Positions 51,073 to 59,914 of a DNA stretch of 64,000 nucleotides are shown piece after piece. The translations under genes and the position numbers were made by a program. This DNA comes from Fibrivirga algicola (GTDB taxonomy: Bacteria > Bacteroidota > Bacteroidia > Cytophagales > Spirosomataceae), in contig NZ_WAEL01000010.1 in the NCBI RefSeq assembly GCF_011742925.1, positions 62,001 to 126,000 of the forward strand, given 5' to 3'. Below the pieces are notes generated by a model. That model had not been told where the DNA came from and did no database searches. It saw nothing but the letters and a program-made list of their open reading frames with translations. Each line of letters begins with the position of its first letter. Position 1 is the first letter of the stretch.

Positions 51073-51846
51073 ATGTCCTGGTATTCTGATTTTTTTACCG
51101 GCTTGCCGCAGGAAGCGTGGAAAGCTGCGCAGACTGATGAGCAGACGCAGCTCGAACTCGAACGGATTGTCGAATCACTCGAATTCGGACCTGACGACCG
51201 CGTGCTCGACGTGTTCTGCGGCTATGGTCGGCATGCGTTACCGCTGGCGAAGATGGGCGCGCAGGTTGTTGGCGTCGATATTTCGGATGAATCAATTGCC
51301 GAGCTGAAAGCTGCCGTGGGTCGCAAGAAGCTGGCCCTGACCGTCGTGGCAGGCGACTTCATGACCGTCGACCCGGCTACGCTGGGCGAGGCAGCGTCGT
51401 TTCAGGCAGCCTACTGTCTGGGGAACAGCCTATGCTTTTTCCCCCGCGCCGAGATGCTGACCTTCCTGCAGCGGATTGCCGATTTGCTGGAGCCGGGCGG
51501 CCGTTTTCTGGCGCAGTCGGGTATGGTGGCTGAAAGTTTCCTGCCCGATTTTCAGGAGCGTGCCTGGTTACCCGTTGGCGACGACATACAGGTGCTGGTC
51601 GACAATCAGTATGATCCACTCACGGCTTGTGTGGAGCAACACCTGACGTATTACAAACGAAGCGAAACGGGCGTGGAGGTAGTTGACCGAACAGCCCAAT
51701 ACTACGTGTACACGGTAGCGGACCTAGCCGGATTGTTCAGCCAGGCCGGCCTTGAGCCGGTGGCCTGCTACGGAACGGTCGAGGGCGATGCCTATCAGGT
51801 GGGTGACGAAGGCGTCTGGTTGCTGGCCGTGAAAAGCGCTATTTGA
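51073..51846 (+). CDS. Class I SAM-dependent methyltransferase
   Basis: A 257-residue protein with the SAM-binding motif R-V-L-D-V-F-C-G-Y-G-R-H-A (about residues 45-57), the acidic end of strand 2 in V-V-G-V-D-I-S, and G-D-F in motif III position. The fold is Methyltransf_25/11-like. The W-Y-S-D-F-F-T-G-L-P start recurs in methyltransferases of unknown small-molecule substrate. The ATG at 51073 begins this conserved start; the frame extends 16 codons upstream. It follows the peroxiredoxin gene by 74 bases and may share its transcript. Confidence 0.85.
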   Translation: MSWYSDFFTGLPQEAWKAAQTDEQTQLELERIVESLEFGPDDRVLDVFCGYGRHALPLAKMGAQVVGVDISDESIAELKAAVGRKKLALTVVAGDFMTVDPATLGEAASFQAAYCLGNSLCFFPRAEMLTFLQRIADLLEPGGRFLAQSGMVAESFLPDFQERAWLPVGDDIQVLVDNQYDPLTACVEQHLTYYKRSETGVEVVDRTAQYYVYTVADLAGLFSQAGLEPVACYGTVEGDAYQVGDEGVWLLAVKSAI

Positions 51847-51918
51847 ACGCTGGAAAATTATACTGCGCGAAAAAGCGGCTGAAATGACACGCTTGTTTAT
51901 TGTAGACTGATGACAAAA

Positions 51919-51943
51919 AGTTGATAAATAATTTTTATCAACT
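51919..51943. promoter_or_regulatory. Perfect palindrome upstream of the TetR gene (candidate operator)
   Basis: AGTTGATAAA (51919-51928), a 5-base spacer and its exact complement (51934-51943). It ends 21 bases upstream of TAACTTTC (51965-51972), one mismatch from the -7 consensus, so it covers the -33 region. A second small palindrome (CTGGA/TCCAG) follows at 51942-51955. The layout is typical of an autoregulating TetR-family repressor. Confidence 0.6.
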
Positions 51944-52007
51944 GGAAAAATCCAGATAAACGGCTAACTTTCAGCCAGATTAACACCGTTAACAAATCTG
52001 ACCTATT

Positions 52008-52601
52008 ATGGAAGTAGTCGAGCGCAAACAGCGCACCCGCGAACAGACGCGGGCGGGTATTCTCCACACCGCCAAAGATATTGCCCGTCGTGAAGGCTGG
52101 CAGGCTGTCTCGATTCGCAAAATTGCTGACGCCATAGACTACAGTGCCCCCGTTGTATACGACTACTTCGACAGCAAAGACCGGCTACTCGACGAAATTC
52201 GTAACGAGGGGTTTCGTCACCTTCGTACTGAGTACGAACGGTTGGTGAAACTATACCGGGACCCGGAGAAGCTGTTGTATGAAATATCGTTGGTGCAATG
52301 GAAGTTTGCCACTCAGCAAGTTGAACTCTACCAGGTGATGTATAACCTGGAAGGTGCCAACTGCACCGCCCCACTCGCCGAATCGGACGAGATTAAGGCT
52401 GTAAACGAGATTGTGTGCCGCATCATATTTAGCTTCATTCCGAAGTCGACCGATGCCATTCGCCGGCTTTATTTCGAGTGGTGGGCTACCTCGCATGGCA
52501 TCATTATGCTCGGAGCGTTGCTTCGTCACCAACAGTCGCTGGAGGCTACCGAACAGATCTACCGCGAAACCATGCGGCGCTTTGTTCGAAACCTTCGCTA
52601 G
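52008..52601 (+). CDS. TetR/AcrR-family transcriptional regulator
   Basis: A 197-residue regulator. The N-terminal TetR helix-turn-helix is evident: R-A-G-I-L-H-T-A-K-D-I-A-R-R-E-G-W, then S-I-R-K-I-A-D-A-I-D-Y-S-A-P-V-V-Y-D-Y-F-D-S-K-D-R-L. The C-terminal half is an all-helical ligand-binding and dimerisation domain with several Trp and Tyr residues (W-K-F, Y-F-E-W-W), suggesting a hydrophobic inducer. The adjacent palindrome suggests autoregulation. The regulated target is unclear; the gene downstream is a serine hydrolase beyond a terminator. Confidence 0.9.
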   Translation: MEVVERKQRTREQTRAGILHTAKDIARREGWQAVSIRKIADAIDYSAPVVYDYFDSKDRLLDEIRNEGFRHLRTEYERLVKLYRDPEKLLYEISLVQWKFATQQVELYQVMYNLEGANCTAPLAESDEIKAVNEIVCRIIFSFIPKSTDAIRRLYFEWWATSHGIIMLGALLRHQQSLEATEQIYRETMRRFVRNLR

Positions 52602-52660
52602 TAAACCGTTGTAAGCAGTCGATGGCTGTCGTTCCGATTGGCCGTTTGTTCATTTATACT

Positions 52661-52699
52661 GAAGCCGCACCAGCCTCCGCTGCGTGCGGCTTCTTCTTG
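52661..52699 (+). terminator. Rho-independent terminator after the TetR gene
   Basis: A perfect 10-bp stem (GAAGCCGCAC 52661-52670 with 52684-52693) with a 13-base loop and a T-rich tail, 59 bases after the TetR stop. Confidence 0.8.
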
Positions 52700-52754
52700 A
52701 TAGCATTAGTTTGCCGGAAACTAGCAACTGAGGGCTTGTAACAAAAAGTAATAC

Positions 52755-53939
52755 ATGACGTCAATGCATTATACATTTCGTTTACTGATCAGTTTTCTGC
52801 TGCTGTCGCTGGCGGTTGCCTGCCACCGTCCAGGTACGTCGCCGACGCCTTATTTTCCACCCAAAGGCGACAGTTGGGCGCGCATGACCCCGGAAAAGGC
52901 AGGCATGAATCCCGCTCTGCTCGACTCGGCCGTGGCCTTTGCCAAAACCCAGGAGACAACTCAGATGAAGCCCGACTTTTCGACGCAGGAAGAGATCTTT
53001 GGTAAGCTGTTGGGGCCCATGCCAACAAGCCGAGCCGCCACTAACGGCCTCATTCTGCGGCATGGCTACATCGTGGCCGAGTGGGGCGATACCCGCGCCG
53101 TTGACCCAACCTACAGCGTTGCCAAAAGTGTACTGTCGACATTGGTTGGGATTTCTCACGAGCGGGGCCTGATTCCGGATATCAACCAGCCCGTGGCGAA
53201 GCTGATCCGCGACGGCGGCTATGATTCGGAGCAGAACCGGGCCATAACCTGGGAACAGCACCTGCGGCAAACCAGCGAGTGGCAGGGCGAACTGTGGGGT
53301 AAAAACAGCGATTTTGTGGGTAAGGAAGCCTTCGGGCGGGGTGAGCGTAAACCGCGTACGCTGCAACAGCCAGGTACGTTCTACGAATACAATGACGTGA
53401 GGATTAATCGCATGGCGTTGTCCCTGCTCAGGCTGTGGAAAAAGCCGCTCCCTGAGGTTGTGCGCGATGAGATCATGAACCCGATTGGTGCCTCAGGTAC
53501 GTGGCAATATATACCGTACCCAACGGCCGTTGCCGAGGTCGATGGAAAGCAGATGCCATCGGTAAGCGGAGGAACCCGGTGGGGTGGTGGCCTGCGAATC
53601 AGCGCCCGCGATCTGGCCCGGTTCGGCTACCTGATTGAACAGAATGGGCGCTGGCAAGACCGGCAGATCGTGTCGGCCGACTGGGTAAAGCAGGCTACTA
53701 CCGGCAACGCGGTTGGTCCTGATTACGGCTACCTGTGGTGGTTGAATACGGGTAATGCTGCATCGGGAAAGAAACCCTGGCCGGATGCACCGTCGACGAG
53801 TTTTGCGGCCTTGGGTGCGGGCTCAAATACTGTCTGGATCGACCCTGAACACGACATGGTCATTGTGTGGCGCTGGCATAACGGCAGCCCTAATGAACTG
53901 ATCAAACGTGTGCTGGCTGCCGTTGAAAACGGTAAATAA
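52755..53939 (+). CDS. Serine hydrolase of the beta-lactamase/EstB family, lipoprotein
   Basis: A 394-residue protein with a lipoprotein signal (L-L-I-S-F-L-L-L-S-L-A-V-A-C, Cys23). The penicillin-binding/beta-lactamase class C-like fold has S121-V-A-K124 in T-Y-S-V-A-K-S-V-L as the nucleophile motif and Y-E-Y212-N-D as a Y-x-N equivalent with Asp in the last position. Members act as esterases, D-amino peptidases or amide hydrolases, so a true beta-lactamase role is unlikely. The kinase gene begins 17 bases after its stop, so the two are probably one operon. The frame has ATGs at 52755 and 52764. Confidence 0.85.
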   Translation: MTSMHYTFRLLISFLLLSLAVACHRPGTSPTPYFPPKGDSWARMTPEKAGMNPALLDSAVAFAKTQETTQMKPDFSTQEEIFGKLLGPMPTSRAATNGLILRHGYIVAEWGDTRAVDPTYSVAKSVLSTLVGISHERGLIPDINQPVAKLIRDGGYDSEQNRAITWEQHLRQTSEWQGELWGKNSDFVGKEAFGRGERKPRTLQQPGTFYEYNDVRINRMALSLLRLWKKPLPEVVRDEIMNPIGASGTWQYIPYPTAVAEVDGKQMPSVSGGTRWGGGLRISARDLARFGYLIEQNGRWQDRQIVSADWVKQATTGNAVGPDYGYLWWLNTGNAASGKKPWPDAPSTSFAALGAGSNTVWIDPEHDMVIVWRWHNGSPNELIKRVLAAVENGK

Positions 53940-53956
53940 AACAGGGTAAGCTGGCG

Positions 53957-56230
53957 ATGAGTTTCGCATTGTATCTTGTCGGTATGGTAAGGGCTAGTTT
54001 ACTTATTTGTTTCCTGCTGGTAGTCGATCTCGTTTACGGACAGACGGTCAAGGTGCCTTCAAAGGTCGATAGCGTAGCGTTGATGAACCGTCAGACTAGT
54101 GACTCATTATACGGACGAAAGCCATTTCAGCTGCGGGGGGATGTCAATCTGAATAAGTCTAACTGGCGATTCAAGGCGGGCGACAGCGCTCAGTGGGCTA
54201 GCCCCGCTTACATGGATCGTCACTGGACAGCCGCTGGGTTGCCGGGTGATGCAATACGGCGTAATAAAGCACTTTGGGAACGCGAAAAGGGCTGGTTCAG
54301 GCTTCTGGTGAAATCCAACAAGCCAATAAAGTACGAATCGCTTGCCCTGGTTGTTAGTCAGTTTGGCCGTTCAGATATATACCTTGATGGTCGTTTATTA
54401 ACCCGACTCATCCCTTCGCGCATTGATTCCGGGGGATCGCAGCGGATACTGAAATTTATACCACTGCCAATCGCAGATACGAATCTGCACATGCTGGCTG
54501 TGCGGTATGCCTTCCGGAAAGACCCGGTCTTCTTTGCCGAATTAGGCGAACCGGCCATCAAGTTCTCGATCATGCGAACCGATGAAGTCGCTACTGATCA
54601 TCTGCTGTCGGAGGAATTTGGAACATCGGTCGATTTTCTGAGCGTAGGCATTTTCGGAACGTTGAGCCTGCTTCATTTTCTGTTTTTCCGCGCCAACCGC
54701 ACGCAACGTATCAATCGTACCCTGTTTTGGGCGATGCTGGCATTTGCGGTTTCTTTTCTGTGTGATTATCTCAGTGATATTACACCCAACCTGACACTTG
54801 ACTCTCTGGTGGAGTTAACGGGCAAAATTTCCTTCCGGGTATCTAATGCCCTGTTTCTGTGGGGGGTGTACCAATACCTGAACAAGCGGGCAGGTTGGTT
54901 TTTCTATAGCCTTGTTGGGTTGCTAACGCTTGATCTGGTATATCGGGCCATAATTGGGCCGGTGCCCGAATACACAGACGGCATTCCGTTTATTCTGGTG
55001 TTTATCGATTACGTACGGCTGAGCTGGATTGGCCGCAAACGTAAAGAAGCCGATGCGCGGCTACCCTGGAAATCGCTGAAGCTGGCCATTTTTTGCATAC
55101 TTGGGGTATTGGGTGTTGCTATAGTCGGGGCCATTGCCAGCCAGATAGACTCGTTGGGTATCACCTTTGATCTGGTGTTAGCGCCCATATTTCTGCTATT
55201 TTTTGTCTCCCTGTTCAGTATCCCTGTGGGACTGTCGTTATCGTTGGTGCAGGAATACACCCGCACGTTTCGGTCGTTGGAGCACAAGCTACAGGAAGTA
55301 GAGCACCTATCGGCACAGACGGTGGCGCAGGAACAGGAAAAGCAGCAGATACTCGGCCGGCAGAACGAAACCCTCGAACAACTTGTCAGCGAACGAACCA
55401 CCGCGCTCGATCAGTCATTAACGGAACTGCGGACTACCCAGGACCAGCTCATTCAGCGCGAAAAACTGGCTAGCCTGGGTGAACTGACGGCCGGTGTAGC
55501 CCACGAAATTCAGAATCCGCTCAACTTCGTCAATAACTTTTCCGACGTATCAGTTGAGCTGCTTGCCGAACTGGACGAGGAACATGAGCGCCCCCTTGGC
55601 GAGCGCGATGCTGAGCTGGAAAAAGAAATTCTCAACGACATTAAGCAGAATATCACTAAAATCAGCCATCACGGCCAGCGGGCAGCCAGTATTGTACGGG
55701 GCATGCTGCAACATAGCCGCGCCAGTACCGGCCAGCGTGAATCTACCGATCTGAACACCCTGACCGATGAGTACATGCGGCTGGCTTATCATGGTATCCG
55801 GGCCAAGGAGAAAACGTTTGAGGTGAGTCTTGTTACACATTTTGCGCTTAACCTGCCCGCAGTCGCTGTCATTCCGCAGGACATGGGCCGGGTATTGATG
55901 AACCTCTTTATCAACGCGTTCCATGCCGTTCAGGAGCGTACCCAATGTGCCGTTTCTGAGCTAGGTACGTATCAGCCAACGGTAACCGTAACGACGGAAC
56001 GAGTAGGGAATAAGGTACAGATTCGGATTCGCGACAACGGCATGGGCATTCCCGATGAGGTACGTGGCAAGGTTTTTCAGCCGTTCTTCACCACTAAACC
56101 CACTGGTAAAGGCACCGGATTGGGCCTTAGTCTGAGTTATGACATCATCACCAAAGGGCATGGCGGCCACCTGCATTTTGTGTCTGAATCGGGTGAATTC
56201 ACCGAGTTTATAGTAGAGTTGCCTTGCTAG
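53957..56230 (+). CDS. 7TM-type sensor histidine kinase
   Basis: A 757-residue protein: an N-terminal signal or anchor (the real start may be the ATG at 53984), an extracytoplasmic beta-rich domain with a jelly-roll look (~45-200; W-R-F-K-A-G-D-S-A-Q-W-A, W-F-R-L-L-V), about seven membrane helices (~215-440), a coiled coil, then the kinase core. This is the 7TMR-DISM arrangement. The HisKA histidine is in A-G-V-A-H-E-I-Q-N-P-L-N-F-V-N-N-F (~516). The HATPase motifs are N-L-F-I-N-A-F-H-A, D-N-G-M-G-I and G-T-G-L-G-L-S. The sensor domain probably binds a carbohydrate or other envelope ligand. It is tightly linked to the upstream serine hydrolase, which may generate or remove its signal. Confidence 0.9.
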   Translation: MSFALYLVGMVRASLLICFLLVVDLVYGQTVKVPSKVDSVALMNRQTSDSLYGRKPFQLRGDVNLNKSNWRFKAGDSAQWASPAYMDRHWTAAGLPGDAIRRNKALWEREKGWFRLLVKSNKPIKYESLALVVSQFGRSDIYLDGRLLTRLIPSRIDSGGSQRILKFIPLPIADTNLHMLAVRYAFRKDPVFFAELGEPAIKFSIMRTDEVATDHLLSEEFGTSVDFLSVGIFGTLSLLHFLFFRANRTQRINRTLFWAMLAFAVSFLCDYLSDITPNLTLDSLVELTGKISFRVSNALFLWGVYQYLNKRAGWFFYSLVGLLTLDLVYRAIIGPVPEYTDGIPFILVFIDYVRLSWIGRKRKEADARLPWKSLKLAIFCILGVLGVAIVGAIASQIDSLGITFDLVLAPIFLLFFVSLFSIPVGLSLSLVQEYTRTFRSLEHKLQEVEHLSAQTVAQEQEKQQILGRQNETLEQLVSERTTALDQSLTELRTTQDQLIQREKLASLGELTAGVAHEIQNPLNFVNNFSDVSVELLAELDEEHERPLGERDAELEKEILNDIKQNITKISHHGQRAASIVRGMLQHSRASTGQRESTDLNTLTDEYMRLAYHGIRAKEKTFEVSLVTHFALNLPAVAVIPQDMGRVLMNLFINAFHAVQERTQCAVSELGTYQPTVTVTTERVGNKVQIRIRDNGMGIPDEVRGKVFQPFFTTKPTGKGTGLGLSLSYDIITKGHGGHLHFVSESGEFTEFIVELPC

Positions 56231-56311
56231 GAGCCAATTTTGCGGCTTGGCTGGCCAATACTACGCTATGCGCTGTATACGGCCACACTGGTCGTTTTTC
56301 GTTAGTATATT

Positions 56312-59300
56312 ATGTCGTTACAATTCTGGAAAATCTGGACAAAGTCTGAGCGTGTCGTGTACGTGATCGGACTTATTCTGGTAACTATAACACTTGGCTG
56401 GTTGGGGCTGGCCGGGTATCGCGGACTCGAAAACGTGGTGCAGTGGGACGTCCTCAATGAGCTCGTTGGCCTGCCTGCTACCCTGTATCAGTTCACTGAT
56501 GGGCTGCTCACGTACCCAATACAAGGGCAGGTACAGACGGTGGCCGGTCAGTTTATCGCTTCGCCCATGCGGGTGTATCCGCTTGTGGCTACGCTTACCG
56601 TGGCGGGGCTGTGTGTGGCGCTGGCGTTCGCCCTGGCGGGTAGCTGTAGGCTGCCTACGCTGCGCTACCGCCTGGCGATGGGAGCGTTTATTCTCTTGCT
56701 GGCTGTCTGCCGGTTCGAAACGCTGGGGTTGCCGGGTGGTTCGGGTAAGTGGTTGTTCCTGGTGCTGACCGGCCTGTTCGGGGGGCTCAGCTTCTACTTC
56801 AATGCCTTCCGTACCGATGTGGGCTTCACTACCCGGTTGCTCTCGTTTCTGGGGGTGATGGTCGCTGTAGCCGTGGCTGTTTCGCTGGGTACGTCGGTAG
56901 CCAACCCGGCGCTGGTGTTGCTGAGCTATGCCTTGCCGGGCCTGGTCTTGCTGAGTGTTGCCTTCATTGCATTTATCGGCTTCGAAATTATTGCGGGGAT
57001 GGTCTGGCTTACCAGTGTCCGACGCGAAAATCGGGGTACCAGTCAGGGGAGGCCACTCGGTATCTTTAATTTTTTGTTTATCAGCTTGTTGTATCTATTT
57101 AATCTGCTGCTGATCTGGTTGCAGAATACAAAGGTGATCGATTGGGAGGTGCTCACCATCAGTCCGTTTCTGATCGTTGGCGTATCCATAGTACTGGGCA
57201 TCTGGGGATTTCGCCGGTTGGTCGATCAGCGCGAGTTGCTCTCGTTTCGCGAGGCGGGTGCAGGGCTGTACCTGGGTGTGGCCGCGCTGGCAACGCTGAC
57301 CATGGCCTATGCTTTTGCCACTGCCAACGACCCGCTGATCGAAGTATTTGAAGATGCAATCGTATATACCCACTTCGGAATGGGGCTGGCCTTTGTGCTC
57401 TACACGGTGCTGAACTTCTGGCCCATCTATCAGCAGCAATTACCTGTTCATCGGGTTGTATATAAGGCCCGTGTTGCCGATCTGCCCCTGTTCAGGCTGG
57501 CTGGTCTGGTAGCTGTAGTCGGAATGGTAGGAGGCGGCAACTACTTCACCGTGCGGCAGGGCTACGCCGCTACGCTATCGGCGTTGGGCGACGCCTACCT
57601 GGCCGAAAACCAGACCGAACTGGCACAGACATATTATCAGGAATCGGTAGCCGAAGAGTTTCAGCAGCACAAAGCCAATTATGCGCTGGCATCTATCGCG
57701 CTTGGCCGCAACGACCAGACGACCGCCGCACTGTTTTTCTCGAAAGCCCTCCTGAAACAGCCCTCTCCCCAGGCGTTTGTGGGACTGAGCGATACCTACC
57801 GGCAAACGAACCTGTTTTTCGAATCGATCAAGACGTTGCAACGGGGTATCCAGACCTTCCCCAATAGCGGCGAATTACGAACGAACCTGGGCTATCTGTA
57901 CGGCAAAACGGCTATTGCCGATTCAGCTTATTATTATTCGCAGTCGGCTGTGGCCCACACCCGCCGGGATGAGGTTCCGTTGGCGAATCTGCTTGGCTTG
58001 TATGCCCGAAACCCGGAGGTAGTAGCAGCCGACTCGGCTCTGATCGATCAGGTGGAAACGCGCGATGATCCGGCGTTTGCGGCTAACAAACTGGCCTTGC
58101 GACTCCTGTCGCCGCGTGATACAACAGCACCCGATGCACCCGGCTGGCTGGCTTCTGCCGCGCCCGATCCTGCGCTCGATGCCGGCCAGTTCGCCTCGTT
58201 GTACAACTACGCTTTTGTGGCGTCCAATCCCGATAGCACGCTACTGAACCGACTTCAGCAGGCGGCGCTCAATCCGGCCAATCAGGAGTTGGTGGATGAC
58301 CTGTTGCTGGCGGTAGCCGTGGGCCGTTACCGGGCCAATCAACACCCCGAAGCGTTCGACCTGCTGAATCAGTTGGCGATCAACGACCCAAAGCGCGCGT
58401 CGGTTTACCGCACAACGCTTGGCTTGTTGCAGACCGAACAGGGATTGTATAAACTGGCCGCCGAAACACTGGCGCCGAATACCGATACGCTGTCAGCCTT
58501 TTACCGGGCTGTGGCGTTGACCAAAGCTGGCGACCAGGCTACGGCTCATCCATTGTGGGGCATGGCAGTTCGGCAAGATAGTTCGCTACGGGGCATTCAG
58601 CAGGTTTTGTACGCTGAAAAGGAACCCGTAACCGATCTGGAAAAGTCGTTTTACGTTACGTACCGTATCGACGATGCTAACCGGGGACGTACCTGGGAAA
58701 CGATTGGTGATGCCAGCTTAAAAACTGTTTCCGGTGCTAGCCTGATCGACGATTACCTGGCAACTCGCCAGTACTTTTACGCCCAGATGATTCTGAGCCA
58801 ATTGGGCAAACCAGCCGAATTGACACCCTTTGCCCGGTCAACAGAAAATCTGTCGGCGGTGAAGATCGCGTCGTTCCGGAAGAAAGCTGCCGCTACGGAT
58901 TCGCTGGCGAAAGCCTTTTTTGTTCCAGCGCACCGGGCCATGGTCGCCGGACTGCTTGGCAGTGCCTTTGCCGCCGCGAAACGACCCACCGATGCCCGAA
59001 AGGCCTATGAGCAGGCCATTCAACTGGCCCCGGCACAGGGGCAGCTGGTGGCTGAAGCGGCCCAGTTTATGCGCTCGCAAAAGTTGGTGAAACCGGCTTA
59101 CGAAGCAGTCCGTCGTGCATTACCCTTCAACGAAACAAACCCCGCTCTGCTGAAGAGTTATGTGTTACTATGCCTCGACCAAAGTTTATTCGATTACGCT
59201 GAAGAAGGCATGGTGATGTTGCAGGTTGCCGATTCACCCGCCGACTATCAGGCGTTTGACGTAGCCTATCAGCAAAAAGTATCGGCTATCGAAAACGCCA

Positions 59301-59320
59301 GAAATGCATTTGCGCAGTGA
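56312..59320 (+). CDS. Large multi-pass membrane protein with C-terminal TPR repeats
   Basis: A 1002-residue protein with no family I can name. Residues 1-400 hold about ten hydrophobic helices; residues ~420-1000 are soluble and helical with recognisable TPR units (A-L-G-D-A-Y-L-A-E-N-Q-T-E-L-A-Q-T-Y-Y, G-L-S-D-T-Y-R-Q-T-N and a final unit A-A-K-R-P-T-D-A-R-K-A-Y-E-Q-A-I-Q-L-A-P). The order, membrane domain then long TPR solenoid, suggests an envelope scaffold or assembly protein. A small protein gene follows by 33 bases and an ABC ATPase gene after that, all on the same strand, so these could be one unit. Confidence 0.75.
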   Translation: MSLQFWKIWTKSERVVYVIGLILVTITLGWLGLAGYRGLENVVQWDVLNELVGLPATLYQFTDGLLTYPIQGQVQTVAGQFIASPMRVYPLVATLTVAGLCVALAFALAGSCRLPTLRYRLAMGAFILLLAVCRFETLGLPGGSGKWLFLVLTGLFGGLSFYFNAFRTDVGFTTRLLSFLGVMVAVAVAVSLGTSVANPALVLLSYALPGLVLLSVAFIAFIGFEIIAGMVWLTSVRRENRGTSQGRPLGIFNFLFISLLYLFNLLLIWLQNTKVIDWEVLTISPFLIVGVSIVLGIWGFRRLVDQRELLSFREAGAGLYLGVAALATLTMAYAFATANDPLIEVFEDAIVYTHFGMGLAFVLYTVLNFWPIYQQQLPVHRVVYKARVADLPLFRLAGLVAVVGMVGGGNYFTVRQGYAATLSALGDAYLAENQTELAQTYYQESVAEEFQQHKANYALASIALGRNDQTTAALFFSKALLKQPSPQAFVGLSDTYRQTNLFFESIKTLQRGIQTFPNSGELRTNLGYLYGKTAIADSAYYYSQSAVAHTRRDEVPLANLLGLYARNPEVVAADSALIDQVETRDDPAFAANKLALRLLSPRDTTAPDAPGWLASAAPDPALDAGQFASLYNYAFVASNPDSTLLNRLQQAALNPANQELVDDLLLAVAVGRYRANQHPEAFDLLNQLAINDPKRASVYRTTLGLLQTEQGLYKLAAETLAPNTDTLSAFYRAVALTKAGDQATAHPLWGMAVRQDSSLRGIQQVLYAEKEPVTDLEKSFYVTYRIDDANRGRTWETIGDASLKTVSGASLIDDYLATRQYFYAQMILSQLGKPAELTPFARSTENLSAVKIASFRKKAAATDSLAKAFFVPAHRAMVAGLLGSAFAAAKRPTDARKAYEQAIQLAPAQGQLVAEAAQFMRSQKLVKPAYEAVRRALPFNETNPALLKSYVLLCLDQSLFDYAEEGMVMLQVADSPADYQAFDVAYQQKVSAIENARNAFAQ

Positions 59321-59353
59321 CGTAATTTAGCCTGAGTTCCTAAATCACCGCAT

Positions 59354-59860
59354 ATGTCCACCAAACTAAACTGGATTAAAGAAGCTTTCAGTCGCGAAGT
59401 TCATCTTATGGAGAACGGGGCAGAGGTGGGCCGACTTCATCGGGCTGTTTTCGAGCGCGACGTTGACGCATCGCTTCACGACGTACAGCTTCGCTTCGAC
59501 GTGCGTGGCTTCCTGATTCACTCAGTCAATGTGCACGATCTGAAGGCGGGTGACCGCATTATTGGTACGCTTACGTTCCACTTCGGTAAACGCGCTGAAC
59601 TGACTCTCGAAAATGGAACGGTCTATACCTGGAAGCGCCACAACGTGCTGATGCGTGAGTGGGAAATGATTCGGGAAGGTGCCACGGATGCGGATGATCA
59701 GGAAGTTGTTAGTTATACCCTCACCCGAAAATTCCTGGCCGATCACGGCGATATCCGCGTTGACCTGCCTTCACCGGAAGCTGATATTGTTGTGCTGGCG
59801 GGCTTATTTATCCGCAACTACTTTCAGCGCCGGCGGCGGGCCGCTGCTGCAGCGGCGTAG
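59354..59860 (+). CDS. Hypothetical protein, beta-rich (LURP-one/scramblase-like fold possible)
   Basis: A 168-residue protein without a signal or membrane segment apart from a weak hydrophobic patch near the C-terminus (D-I-V-V-L-A-G-L-F-I-R-N-Y-F). It is built of alternating beta-strand patterns with short loops (G-T-L-T-F-H-F-G-K-R-A-E-L-T-L-E-N-G), compatible with a Tubby/LURP-like barrel, but I cannot confirm this. The tail is R-R-R-R followed by six alanines. It lies between the TPR membrane protein and the ABC ATPase, with gaps of 33 and 54 bases. Confidence 0.65.
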   Translation: MSTKLNWIKEAFSREVHLMENGAEVGRLHRAVFERDVDASLHDVQLRFDVRGFLIHSVNVHDLKAGDRIIGTLTFHFGKRAELTLENGTVYTWKRHNVLMREWEMIREGATDADDQEVVSYTLTRKFLADHGDIRVDLPSPEADIVVLAGLFIRNYFQRRRRAAAAAA

Positions 59861-59914
59861 ATCGCAGCACCATACTTCGGAACTACATACCACTCCAGAC
59901 AATTAGACGGTACC

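Noticed and set aside
52755-53939. The serine hydrolase as an antibiotic-resistance beta-lactamase
   Set aside because: The S-x-x-K motif alone defines a wide family; the altered Y-N-D, lipoprotein signal and linkage to a sensor kinase point to a housekeeping hydrolase.
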